Positions 17,715-26,408 of a stretch of DNA of 64,000 nucleotides are shown here, piece after piece. The position numbers were made by a program, and so were the translations under genes. Within the stretch, counting starts at the first letter, position 1; the number at the start of each line of letters is the position of its first letter. A model generated the notes under the pieces. That model saw nothing but the letters and a program-made list of their open reading frames with translations, did no database searches and was not told where the DNA came from. This stretch comes from Ignavibacteria bacterium (lineage in GTDB: Bacteria; Bacteroidota; Ignavibacteria; Tepidaquicellales; Tepidaquicellaceae). Location of the stretch: contig JADJAH010000009.1 of NCBI GenBank assembly GCA_016704345.1, positions 1-64,000 on the forward strand. Reading direction: 5' to 3'.

Positions 17715-18302
17715 ATGACCACTAGAAAACTACAGCCAAATACAAACACGTTCTACTTTATCACCTTCACTTGCTATGAGTGGATCTCACTTTTTGAAAT
17801 CACAGATCTATACAATTATATTTACGAATGCTTTGATCACCTTGAGCTCCAGAGAATATACACTTGCGGCTATGTTATAATGCCAAATCATCTGCATATG
17901 CTGGTATACATGGCAAATACTGAAAAAACCATAAATAAGATTATTGGTGAATCAAAAAGGTTTATGGCTTACGAAATTGTGAACAGATTGAAAAAACTAA
18001 GTAGGTTTGACTTGTTGAATGTTTTGGGAGAGTCAGTAACACAACATGAAAGAAGAAAGAAGAAGAAGCACAATGTATTTAGACCATCGGAAGACATTAA
18101 AGAAATAATGACGGAAAAATTCATAAGACAGAAGTTGAACTACATGCACAAGAATCCAGTATCAGGAAAATGGAAGCTTGTAGAGAATTATCTTGATTAC
18201 ATTCATTCAAGTGCACGGTTCTATGAATTAGGGGAAGAAGGTGTTTTTCATGTTTATCACTGTCAAGAAATTAATAATCCCGCAGAGTTCCCGCCGCAGT
18301 AA
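17715..18302 (+). CDS. REP-associated tyrosine transposase (RAYT, IS200/IS605-like Y1 transposase), copy 1
   Basis: A 195-residue HUH nuclease of the TnpA_REP family, which cuts and rejoins single-stranded DNA at REP palindromes. The HUH motif is in CGYVIMPNHLHMLVYM near residue 55. The nucleophile is probably the Tyr in LNYMHKNPVSGKW near residue 140, at the usual place of Y1 enzymes. The N-terminus (YFITFTCYEWISLF) and the C-terminal VENYLDYIHSSARFY are typical. The gene is intact and close to identical to the broken copy at 23607-24208. Its last codons (NPAEFPPQ) and stop lie inside the downstream REP palindrome. Confidence 0.92.
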   Translation: MTTRKLQPNTNTFYFITFTCYEWISLFEITDLYNYIYECFDHLELQRIYTCGYVIMPNHLHMLVYMANTEKTINKIIGESKRFMAYEIVNRLKKLSRFDLLNVLGESVTQHERRKKKKHNVFRPSEDIKEIMTEKFIRQKLNYMHKNPVSGKWKLVENYLDYIHSSARFYELGEEGVFHVYHCQEINNPAEFPPQ

Positions 18303-18347
18303 TGGTAATATTTTTTGATATTGTAATGACGGCGGGTAACTCTGCGG
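18279..18347. repeat. REP-like palindrome overlapping the 3' end of RAYT copy 1
   Basis: The left arm CCCGCAGAGTTCCCGCCG (18279-18296) and right arm CGGCGGGTAACTCTGCGG (18330-18347) enclose a 33-base AT-rich loop. The left arm is also coding sequence for PAEFPP, and the RAYT stop (18300-18302) is in the loop. Apart from changes in the loop the element matches the one after RAYT copy 2 (24185-24253). Confidence 0.88.
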
Positions 18348-18458
18348 AAACGAAAAATTGAAAGGAAAAAATGGGTTTGAGTTGGGGAAAAAACTGGGTG
18401 GTTTGTGGATCAAGTTTTAGAGTAAAAATATTGTTTTATTATTTTGAGAAGAAGGAAG

Positions 18459-19670
<1,212 letters not shown>

Positions 19671-19686
19671 CCGCATAAAATCTTTG

Positions 19687-19728
19687 TTTTAAATTAGCAC
19701 AATGCTTTGTTTAAAATTAAAACAATGC
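19687..19728. promoter_or_regulatory. Direct-repeat candidate operator upstream of the XRE-Panacea antitoxin
   Basis: Two related copies, TTTTAAATTAGCACAATGC (19687-19705) and GTTTAAAATTAAAACAATGC (19709-19728), put their ACAATGC cores 23 bases apart, about two helix turns. They lie 39 bases before the antitoxin start. An XRE-type antitoxin commonly represses its own operon, so this is a reasonable autoregulatory site. It is inferred only from position and repetition. Confidence 0.4.
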
Positions 19729-19766
19729 ATATCTTAGTACTGTTGGATTGAAACTAAACACCTGAT

Positions 19767-20570
19767 ATGAGCATAAAACTTTCGCAGAATCAAATTGGCC
19801 AGAGGATAACTCAACTTCGTAAAATCAAGGGGTTGTCACAGGATGATTTGGCAAAAAGGGTCAAAGTATCCAGACCATCTTTGGCTCAAATAGAATTGGG
19901 AAACAGAAGTGTTGATGTTCTTGAACTGCAGCGATTGTCTTTGGTATTAGGATTTTCATTGGACGATTTTATGTCTGACAATTTTTCTGTGGGCCAAAAT
20001 GTTGAGGACAGGACGGAAGCAAAGTCAAAGAAAACAGACGAACGAATTTCTGCCCCAACACTGCAAGTAACTAAGTTTAAAAATGTGCTGCTATACATTT
20101 TAGAAAGATGTGCAGGCAAGCCCAATGTCGGTGAAACGGTACTTTACAAGCTGCTATATTTTTGTGATTTCAATTATTACGAATTGTATGAGGAACATTT
20201 GACCGGAGCAAAGTATCGCAAATTGCCTTACGGACCTGTTCCACAAAAATTAGATACGATCATTGGTCAAATGATGGAAAAGAAGATGATCAAGCGGATC
20301 AAGACAGAGTATTACGACAAGATGCAAACTCGTTACATTCCTCTTGCAAAAGCTGATCTGACGAAATTGAAAGCAAGTGAGAAAGAAGTAATCGACAAAG
20401 TGATTGAACAATTATCAGACTGGTCGGCCGCAGCCATAAGCAACTATTCGCACAAGGATATGCCTTGGTTAGCTTCAAAAGAAGGAGAAGAAATAAACTA
20501 TGAATTAGCATTTTACAGAGACGCTCCTTTCTCTGTTAGAAACTATGGAGATGAAATTGAAGAACAATGA
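19767..20570 (+). CDS. Antitoxin: XRE helix-turn-helix fused to Panacea (DUF4065) domain
   Basis: A 267-residue protein. Residues 8-65 are an XRE-type HTH (IGQRITQLRKIKGLSQDDLA, then KVSRPSLAQIELGNRSV). Residues about 110-255 are a Panacea/DUF4065 domain (LYILERCAGKPNVGETVLYK, LLYFCDFNYYE, YRKLPYGPVPQKLD, SNYSHKDMPWL), which in other bacteria neutralises many unrelated toxins. The stop overlaps the start of the next gene (ATGA), typical of toxin-antitoxin pairs. The HTH suggests it also represses the operon. It follows the artefact block, so its upstream context is uncertain. Confidence 0.85.
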   Translation: MSIKLSQNQIGQRITQLRKIKGLSQDDLAKRVKVSRPSLAQIELGNRSVDVLELQRLSLVLGFSLDDFMSDNFSVGQNVEDRTEAKSKKTDERISAPTLQVTKFKNVLLYILERCAGKPNVGETVLYKLLYFCDFNYYELYEEHLTGAKYRKLPYGPVPQKLDTIIGQMMEKKMIKRIKTEYYDKMQTRYIPLAKADLTKLKASEKEVIDKVIEQLSDWSAAAISNYSHKDMPWLASKEGEEINYELAFYRDAPFSVRNYGDEIEEQ

Positions 20571-20911
20571 CCTTCGATGAACTAACCGAATTCAAAAAGG
20601 ATCTAAAAAGCCTTTTGAAAAAGTACAGAACACTCAACGATGATCTGGATGTAGTGAAGCAAGTGCTGGCTATTGCACCCGATGCAAGACCGCCCTTCAG
20701 TTTTCGAATTGATAATCTAGGATTGGAATCCTGTGTCATCAAGGTAAAGAAGATTGCATGTAAAGCATTGAAAGGTCGTGGTGTGAATTCCGGACTGCGG
20801 TTGATTTACGCTTATTTTGAGAGTGAAGCCAAAATTGTCTTTGTGGAACTGTATCATAAGAACGATAAGGAGAATGAAGACAAACAAAGAATTTTAAATA
20901 ACTTCAAATAG
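20567..20911 (+). CDS. Probable RelE/ParE-superfamily toxin
   Basis: A 114-residue basic protein whose start overlaps the antitoxin stop by 4 bases. It has the RelE-like layout: helical N-terminus (ELTEFKKDLKSLLKKYRTLN), a basic central strand (IKVKKIACKALKGRGVNSGL), then RLIYAYFESEAKIVFVELYH with a KNDKENEDKQRI tail, matching the family pattern LRLIY...ivfielyhKndK.ned..RI. Known relatives cut mRNA on the ribosome or, for ParE, inhibit gyrase. The activity is not proven here. Pairing with a Panacea antitoxin supports the toxin call. Confidence 0.8.
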   Translation: MTFDELTEFKKDLKSLLKKYRTLNDDLDVVKQVLAIAPDARPPFSFRIDNLGLESCVIKVKKIACKALKGRGVNSGLRLIYAYFESEAKIVFVELYHKNDKENEDKQRILNNFK

Positions 20912-21073
20912 AGGAGATAGTGCACTGCACAGAAACCGTTAATATCTTTACCCTCAAATTCTTATCGAATACTCCGGCATAACTTGCCCCATCATCTATC
21001 ATTGTAGCTATTCTTTAAGTACATGGTTGGCAAAGGTAATGAATCTTCATAGATCCCCGCTGAACATTTATTC

Positions 21074-22645
21074 TCACTTCAGCACAACCATCCGCAAAGT
21101 CCTTGTATAACCTGCTGTTTTGAGAGTATAGAAGTAAACTCCGCTAGAGAGATCACTCGCATTGAAAGAAACAAGATGGCTCCCTGCAGTCTTGAACTCA
21201 TCCACAAGCGTATGCACCAGCCTTCCTGCAATGTCGAAGATCTTCAATTCAACTCTGCCGCTGATAGGAAGCTCATATTCAATATTGGTTATTGGATTGA
21301 ATGGGTTGGGATAATTCTGTTTCATGTTGAACTTGTCGGGAATTTCCTCGCTCACAAATTCTGCCGACAGCGCCGTCTGAAAGTTCTTGTCATACACGCT
21401 CTGCACATAATCAGAAAGCTCCCTGAGTTTGGTGATACTGTTTTTGTTATTACTGCCCCTTGCAATAAGCTGAGCAACTATCAGGCTTTGGGTATCTCCC
21501 GGTATCATTGTAATATTACCGTATGATGTCATCACTCTTCTTTCTTCGCTTCCGAGGTTTATCCAACCTGTGCCGGTTACAGGGTCTCCAGAGTAGAGCT
21601 TCACCGTCACCTGACCCGTTACCGGATTTATCCAGGGTTGCCCCGTCCGCTGCTTTCCTTCAAAGAACCTGAATGCTTCCGCGTAGTCACCCGGTTCTTC
21701 ATATTGATTTCCTGAAACATTAAATGCGGTGAGTCCGGTGAAAGCAGAACCCTGTTTTGTGACTAAGTTCATAGAACCGGGCGGGTGATAGTATCTTACA
21801 CTGTCACCTGGATTTCCGGTTTGCTTTACGGGACTTCTCAGAAGCAGTGTACCTACACAAGGCGGAGCTTCACCGTATTGCGGATCGAAGTTGTCGAAGT
21901 TATAAACATAGGTGAGATTCCTCAGTGTGTCAATTCCGGTACCGTCATCACCCGCATCACCAACGTCGTCATCTGTCCAGAAGCCGAAGTACGCGTTGTG
22001 CCACGTCATGTTACTTCTGTTGATAATCCTGAACTCGGTAAAGATAACATCCTTAAGATCCTGCGCCGAATATGCCCAGTTTGTCTGAAGGATCTGCGCC
22101 TTCAGAGGAGCTGTGTTGCCGGGAAATGATGTATGATGATCCGCATAGCCGTCGGTGATAGAATAGAACATTGTTTGTGTTCCTAAAAAGTAAGGCTTGC
22201 CGGATGAATTCAGATAAGCTCCCTGAGAGGACGGCCAGTTTAAATAATCCTGACTAAGCGTATCCCCTTTTATTATACTGTAGATTCTGTAATCCGGATC
22301 ATTCCATCCCTGCGGATTTCCATTGCTGTCAATGTAGCCGGGGAGATATTGTGCATCATAGAATGCATGTGTAATGAGAGTGTCATTTTGCACCTTTGCT
22401 CCAAGCCATATCCCTGAAACAAATCTTGCATACCTTCCGAAACCTTTTGGCCATTCAAATCCCGCATTTCCGGATGGGAGTGTATTGAAAGAACCATCAC
22501 TGCAGAACCAGGCACGGATGTTGTTTGTTTCCATTGCCCTGTATTCTATGGTTACAGGAGAGTTACCGGATAATGGTCCTACAGTTACACCAGTCCAATT
22601 AGCCGAAAGGACCAGTGTCAAAAGAAATGATATTATGATTCGCAT
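21074..22645 (-). CDS. Secreted T9SS-sorted protein of unknown function
   Basis: A 523-residue exported protein. The N-terminus (MRIIISFLLTLVLSANWTGV) is a signal peptide. The body begins IEYRAMETNNIRAWFCSDGS and includes WLGAKVQNDTLI, IFTEFRIINRSNMTW and AYFGFWTDDDVGDAGDDGTG. This resembles large uncharacterised surface proteins common in Ignavibacteria and related groups. The last 80 residues are a sorting domain (KQNYPNPFNPITNIEYELPI, FDIAGRLVHTLVDEF, SSGVYFYTLK...TLRMVVLK). The acidic DDDVGDAGDDG stretch may bind calcium. I recognise no enzyme motif. Confidence 0.75.
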   Translation of the reverse strand: MRIIISFLLTLVLSANWTGVTVGPLSGNSPVTIEYRAMETNNIRAWFCSDGSFNTLPSGNAGFEWPKGFGRYARFVSGIWLGAKVQNDTLITHAFYDAQYLPGYIDSNGNPQGWNDPDYRIYSIIKGDTLSQDYLNWPSSQGAYLNSSGKPYFLGTQTMFYSITDGYADHHTSFPGNTAPLKAQILQTNWAYSAQDLKDVIFTEFRIINRSNMTWHNAYFGFWTDDDVGDAGDDGTGIDTLRNLTYVYNFDNFDPQYGEAPPCVGTLLLRSPVKQTGNPGDSVRYYHPPGSMNLVTKQGSAFTGLTAFNVSGNQYEEPGDYAEAFRFFEGKQRTGQPWINPVTGQVTVKLYSGDPVTGTGWINLGSEERRVMTSYGNITMIPGDTQSLIVAQLIARGSNNKNSITKLRELSDYVQSVYDKNFQTALSAEFVSEEIPDKFNMKQNYPNPFNPITNIEYELPISGRVELKIFDIAGRLVHTLVDEFKTAGSHLVSFNASDLSSGVYFYTLKTAGYTRTLRMVVLK

Positions 22646-23279
22646 AGGAAAAATTTGAAGTTAGTATTCTTTGTTTTTCAATTTTGTCGATAACAAATTT
22701 CATCAGATGTCCTTACACTACTTCAGCTCTCAATTTCATAGTACTCGGGATTTCTCGTATATCCGGCAATTGCATAATCGCCATCTGTAGTTTGACATAT
22801 CCGATTTGACTCACGATACCAGTTTTGAGGGCAGTCATATAATCTGTCATTTTCAATTTTTGATACTGATTAATTGGGATGCAATTGAAGTTCTCTCAAT
22901 TTTCATTTTAGATTTCCATTATAAACTTAAAAGCTTTCTTCCCTATTGTCAAAGATTTCTTTTTGAGTTTTCCCTGTCAAATTTGCTCATAAAATCTGCA
23001 ATGAAAATTGATAAACATAGATTCCCGCTTGATTTCAAAGAATTTCAGCCGGATTTCTTTGGACACATTTTTCTGTTTTCCCATTATTTCCGGTGAAAAA
23101 TTTATGATAGAAAGGTAGTAAATTGTATCTCTGATTCTAATGGTTAACTATTCTTGCTGTGAATCAAACTCAGGAACAAATATTGCTTGCCCCTAATGCA
23201 AGAAACTTTTTTCTTACCGGCCAGTGGCTGAGACTCTGCGCTATTCAGGATTTCGCCGGATTGGGCTTGGAGGCGAAAT
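22646..23279. other. Gene-free stretch
   Basis: About 630 bases between the T9SS protein and the 50-bp repeats. Short open frames exist (for example 22806-23096) but they are rich in Phe/Leu/Ile from AT-rich DNA, with no domain or start context. No tRNA or clear hairpin is seen. Confidence 0.5.
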
Positions 23280-23500
23280 AAAAACCCCGAAGGGGTGACA
23301 TTATTGTAGAAGAAATATTTCATGTTTCGAAAAACCCCGATGGGGTGACATGATTATAGAAGGAACATTTTATGATTCGAAAAACCCCGATGGGGTGACA
23401 TTATTGTAGAAGAAATATTTCATGTTTCGAAAAACCCCGATGGGGTGACATGATTATAGAAGGAACATTTTATGATTCGAAAAACCCCGAAGGGGTGACA
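23280..23500. repeat. Five 50-bp tandem units with a CCCC-GGGG palindrome and two alternating linkers
   Basis: Units start at 23280, 23330, 23380, 23430 and 23480, exactly 50 bases apart. Each begins AAAAACCCCGAAGGGGTGAC or the same with GAT, a small hairpin. The remaining 30 bases alternate between two types, ATTATTGTAGAAGAAATATT (A) and ATGATTATAGAAGGAACATT (B), in the order A-B-A-B. The fifth unit is cut after the palindrome. The array ends about 10 bases before the hairpin in front of RAYT copy 2. It is not a CRISPR. Confidence 0.85.
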
Positions 23501-23510
23501 TTATGAATTT

Positions 23511-23596
23511 GTTGTTGGTGACCCAAAAGTTTGCCGGGGGCTGGTATATTGAGAGTCACTTGAGCGAAGTGCAAACTTTTGGGAACACCGAACAAC
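23511..23596. repeat. Large imperfect palindrome 5' of RAYT copy 2
   Basis: The arms CCCAAAAGTTTGC (23522-23534) and GCAAACTTTTGGG (23571-23583) pair perfectly. Outer segments GTTGTTGGTG and CACCGAACAAC extend the stem to 23511-23596. It holds the place where copy 1 has its REP palindrome but is unrelated in sequence. It ends 10 bases before the RAYT start, the same distance as in copy 1. Confidence 0.8.
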
Positions 23597-23606
23597 GGCA
23601 AAAAAA

Positions 23607-24208
23607 ATGACCACAGGAAAACTACAGCCAAATACAAACACGTTCTACTTTATCACCTTCACTTGCTTTGAGTGGATCTCACTTTTTGAGATCACAGATC
23701 TATACAATTATATTTACGAATGCTTTGATCACCTTGAGCTCCAGAAAATATACACTTGCGGCTATGTTATAATGCCAAATCATCTGCATATGCTGGTATA
23801 CATGGCACATACTGAAAAACCATAAATAAGATTATTGGTGAATCAAAAAGGTTCATGGCTTACGAAATTGTGAACAGATTGGAAAGACTAAGCAGGTTTG
23901 ACTTGTTGAATGCTTTGGGACAGTCTGTAACTCAACATGAAAGAAGAAAGAAGAAGAAGAAGAAGAAGAAGAAGCACAATGTTTTTAGACCATCGGAAGA
24001 CATAAAAGAAATAATGACGGAAAAATTCATAAGACAGAAATTGAACTACATGCACAAGAATCCAGTATCAGGAAAGTGGAAGCTTGTGGAGAATTGTCTT
24101 GATTATATTCATTCAAGTGCACGGTTTTATGAATTAGGGGAAGAAGGTGTTTTTCATATTTATCATTATCACGAGATTAATAATCCCGCAGAGTTCCCGC
24201 CGCAGTAA
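23607..24208 (+). pseudogene. RAYT transposase, copy 2, frameshifted
   Basis: Almost identical to the intact gene at 17715-18302. An A run has five bases at 23815-23819 where copy 1 has six (17933-17938). This shifts the frame after MLVYMAHTEK and stops it; the frame resumes from about 23830 (MAYEIVNRLERLSRFDLL). A second difference is an in-frame AAG expansion giving nine lysines after HERR where copy 1 has four. The HUH motif (PNHLHM) and the YMHKNPVSGKW region are kept. The 3' REP is kept (24185-24253). The frameshift could be a homopolymer read error, in which case this copy is also intact. Confidence 0.85.
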
Positions 24209-24253
24209 TGGCAATAATTTTTGAAATTGTAATGACGGCGGGTAACTCTGCGG
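24185..24253. repeat. REP-like palindrome overlapping the 3' end of RAYT copy 2
   Basis: Arms CCCGCAGAGTTCCCGCCG (24185-24202) and CGGCGGGTAACTCTGCGG (24236-24253) match those of the palindrome at 18279-18347. The left arm again encodes PAEFPP, with the stop in the loop. The following 250 bases up to the protease terminator hold short dispersed repeats (about 24319-24344 and 24394-24420) and no gene. Confidence 0.88.
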
Positions 24254-24506
24254 AAACGATAGAATGGATCCTTCCCGCCTGCAAATATGAGTTCCAAACT
24301 TCACCGGCATGAGGGCGAGCAGGCACTTCGCTCAGGATGACAAGTGAGTGGAAGGCAAAGCAAATGTGTTGGGAATTAATACGCACTTTTCATTTCTGAG
24401 CAAGTGAAGCGAAGAATCCATCGGATGAAGCAACGATGTTCACTTTCGCTTTGAAATGCGTTGGTAGAATTGCAATTTGAAACGACGCTTGTAATTTGCA
24501 GACCAC

Positions 24507-24538
24507 AAAAAAAATGGCATCCATTCCTGAATGCCATT
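24507..24538 (-). terminator. Rho-independent terminator of the S8 protease operon
   Basis: On the minus strand an 8-bp stem (AATGGCAT/ATGCCATT, loop of 10) is followed by eight T. It lies 37 bases after the protease stop at 24575. Confidence 0.8.
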
Positions 24539-24574
24539 CGATTGAAAAGCGAAACCGATTTCCAAATTGCAGAA

Positions 24575-26375
24575 CTACTTCAGCAGCGTCATCCGCTTTA
24601 CTCCTATTTGCCTGCCGTCAACAATCAGCGAATAAAAAATAAACTCCGCTCGAAAGACCCGCAGCATTGAATTCAACTTCGTAACTGCCTGCACCACGGC
24701 TTGAATTCACAAGGGATGTGATTTGCTTTCCACTTATGTCAAACACCTGCAATTCAATGTAACCACCAACTTGTAACTTGTAACTGATCTTCGTGGATGG
24801 GTTGAAGGGATTTGGATAATTTTGCTCAAGCAAAAATGATTCCGGAACAGAAGAAACATTTGTATTCGTGTTTGTCATCAACTTTGCCAGCTTAACGGTT
24901 TCCCATGCATTAATGAGTCCCCAGCCTCTTCTTCTGTTTGGCGCAAATGAACTGTCGGCTGTTTGTTTGAGCAGTTCGCGAACCTGTATGGGAGTCAGAC
25001 TGTAGTTTGCCGAGAGTACCATTGCGCAAACACCTGCAGCCATTGGGCATGAGAATGACGTTCCGCTTCCACTTGAATATCCGGTACTTGAGCCGGATGC
25101 CGCGACAACATTGCCGTTTCCAAGTGCAACAAGGTCGGGCTTTATTCTTCCGTCAACCGAAAGGCCCACGGATGAAAATGATGATCTTTGCCTGTTGCTG
25201 TTTACCGAACCAATTGCAATGACACTATCGCCGTCAGACGGCGCGCCGAGAGTATTGTGAGTAGAATTAAAACCTTCATTTCCTGCGGAGTTGCATACAA
25301 TAATTCCTTTGTTAACCGCAATGTCTGCACCAATTGTAATAATACAACTGTCGCCATTCATCCAAGTCCAGTCGTAACTTCTGATAGATCCCTGATCCAT
25401 TCCGATATAGCCGAGCGAACTCGTAATTATATCTGCTCCCAAACTGTCGACCCATTCGGCCGCAGCAATCCAGTTATCTTCCTCTACCGGCGTTTCACTG
25501 TCGGTGTTCTCTGTCTTTGCAAGAATAAATCTCGAACGGAATGCAGGTGCAATGAGATTGCCGGGCCTGTAACCGCCAACCAGAGACAGTGTAGCAGTTC
25601 CGTGGGAACCTTCACCCATCTGTCCGTTCTCGTTACCGACAATCGTATCGTGATTTACAAAGTCATAACTTCTGAATCCCCTTGCTCTCAATGAATCAAA
25701 TGCCGGATGCGGCAGATTATCAAACCCGGTATCAAATGAAGCTATTACAACTCCCTGTCCGTAGTAGCCGCTGTCGTGCACTGCTATTCCATTGATGATC
25801 TGCATCTGCGCCAATGAGCTTCCATAGTTAAGTGACTGCGGACTGTTTCCGTTATTGTTATGATCAACTTCCGGAGTGACCGGCCTTTCAACAAGCTCAA
25901 TATCATTTATACTCTTGCTGAAACCTCTTACAACATCAACCCGCTTAACATAATGCTTCGATGTCATATCCATAATTTCTTCACGATCTGCCATTACAGA
26001 TACTCTGTTGAACCATTTAGATCTCTGAACTATCTTAATTCCGGAATTCGTAAGATCAGAAATGTAATCAGAGTTGAGAGGAACATCAGTTATATCAACA
26101 AGCGAGCCGGCAGGCTTAACTTTTGCTCTGCGGTCAAGTGATCTTTGTGTAAGAAGATTTGACGGCATACTAAGAAGCTGCACAGCATCTTCGCCCTTAT
26201 CCGTGAACTCAACCCAGACTTTTACTTTGGAGTCGGGTTGTGTAACATTCAGAATTGATTGAAGAGATTTGCTGATCTTGAATTCGCCGCTGAAGTTGTT
26301 GCTTCCTGAAAATAAAATCAAAGCAGATCCGGCAAGAACTGTCAGGAGAGCTTTGAAGGAGTTGAAGTTTTTCAT
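24575..26375 (-). CDS. T9SS-exported subtilisin-like serine protease (S8), frameshift near the C-terminus
   Basis: A close paralogue of the protease at 15.7-17.5 kb. It has a signal peptide (LLTVLAGSALILFSG), the shared pre-catalytic region (VWVEFTDKGEDAVQLL, RSLDRRAKV, RSKWFNRVSV), Asp in IASFDTGFD, His in GSHGTATLS, Asn in NSAGNEG and Ser in GTSFSCPMAAG. The sorting domain is LLEQNYPNPFNPSTKISYKL, FDISGKQITSLVNS and SSGVYF. The main frame runs off at 24618. Shifting one base in the A run near 24646 gives SLIVDGRQIGVKRMTLLK and the natural stop at 24575-24577. It is 33 bases downstream of a third paralogue, so the two are probably co-transcribed. Confidence 0.9.
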
Positions 26376-26408
26376 TTTAGTTATGGGTTTCTGAAAATTT
26401 GTAAATAG

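Noticed and set aside
22806..23096. Plus-strand 96-residue protein
   Set aside because: Low-complexity hydrophobic translation of AT-rich intergenic DNA, without start context.
23280..23500. CRISPR array
   Set aside because: Repeats are regular, but the linkers are only two alternating sequences, not unique spacers. The conserved part is a short palindrome and no cas gene is in the window.
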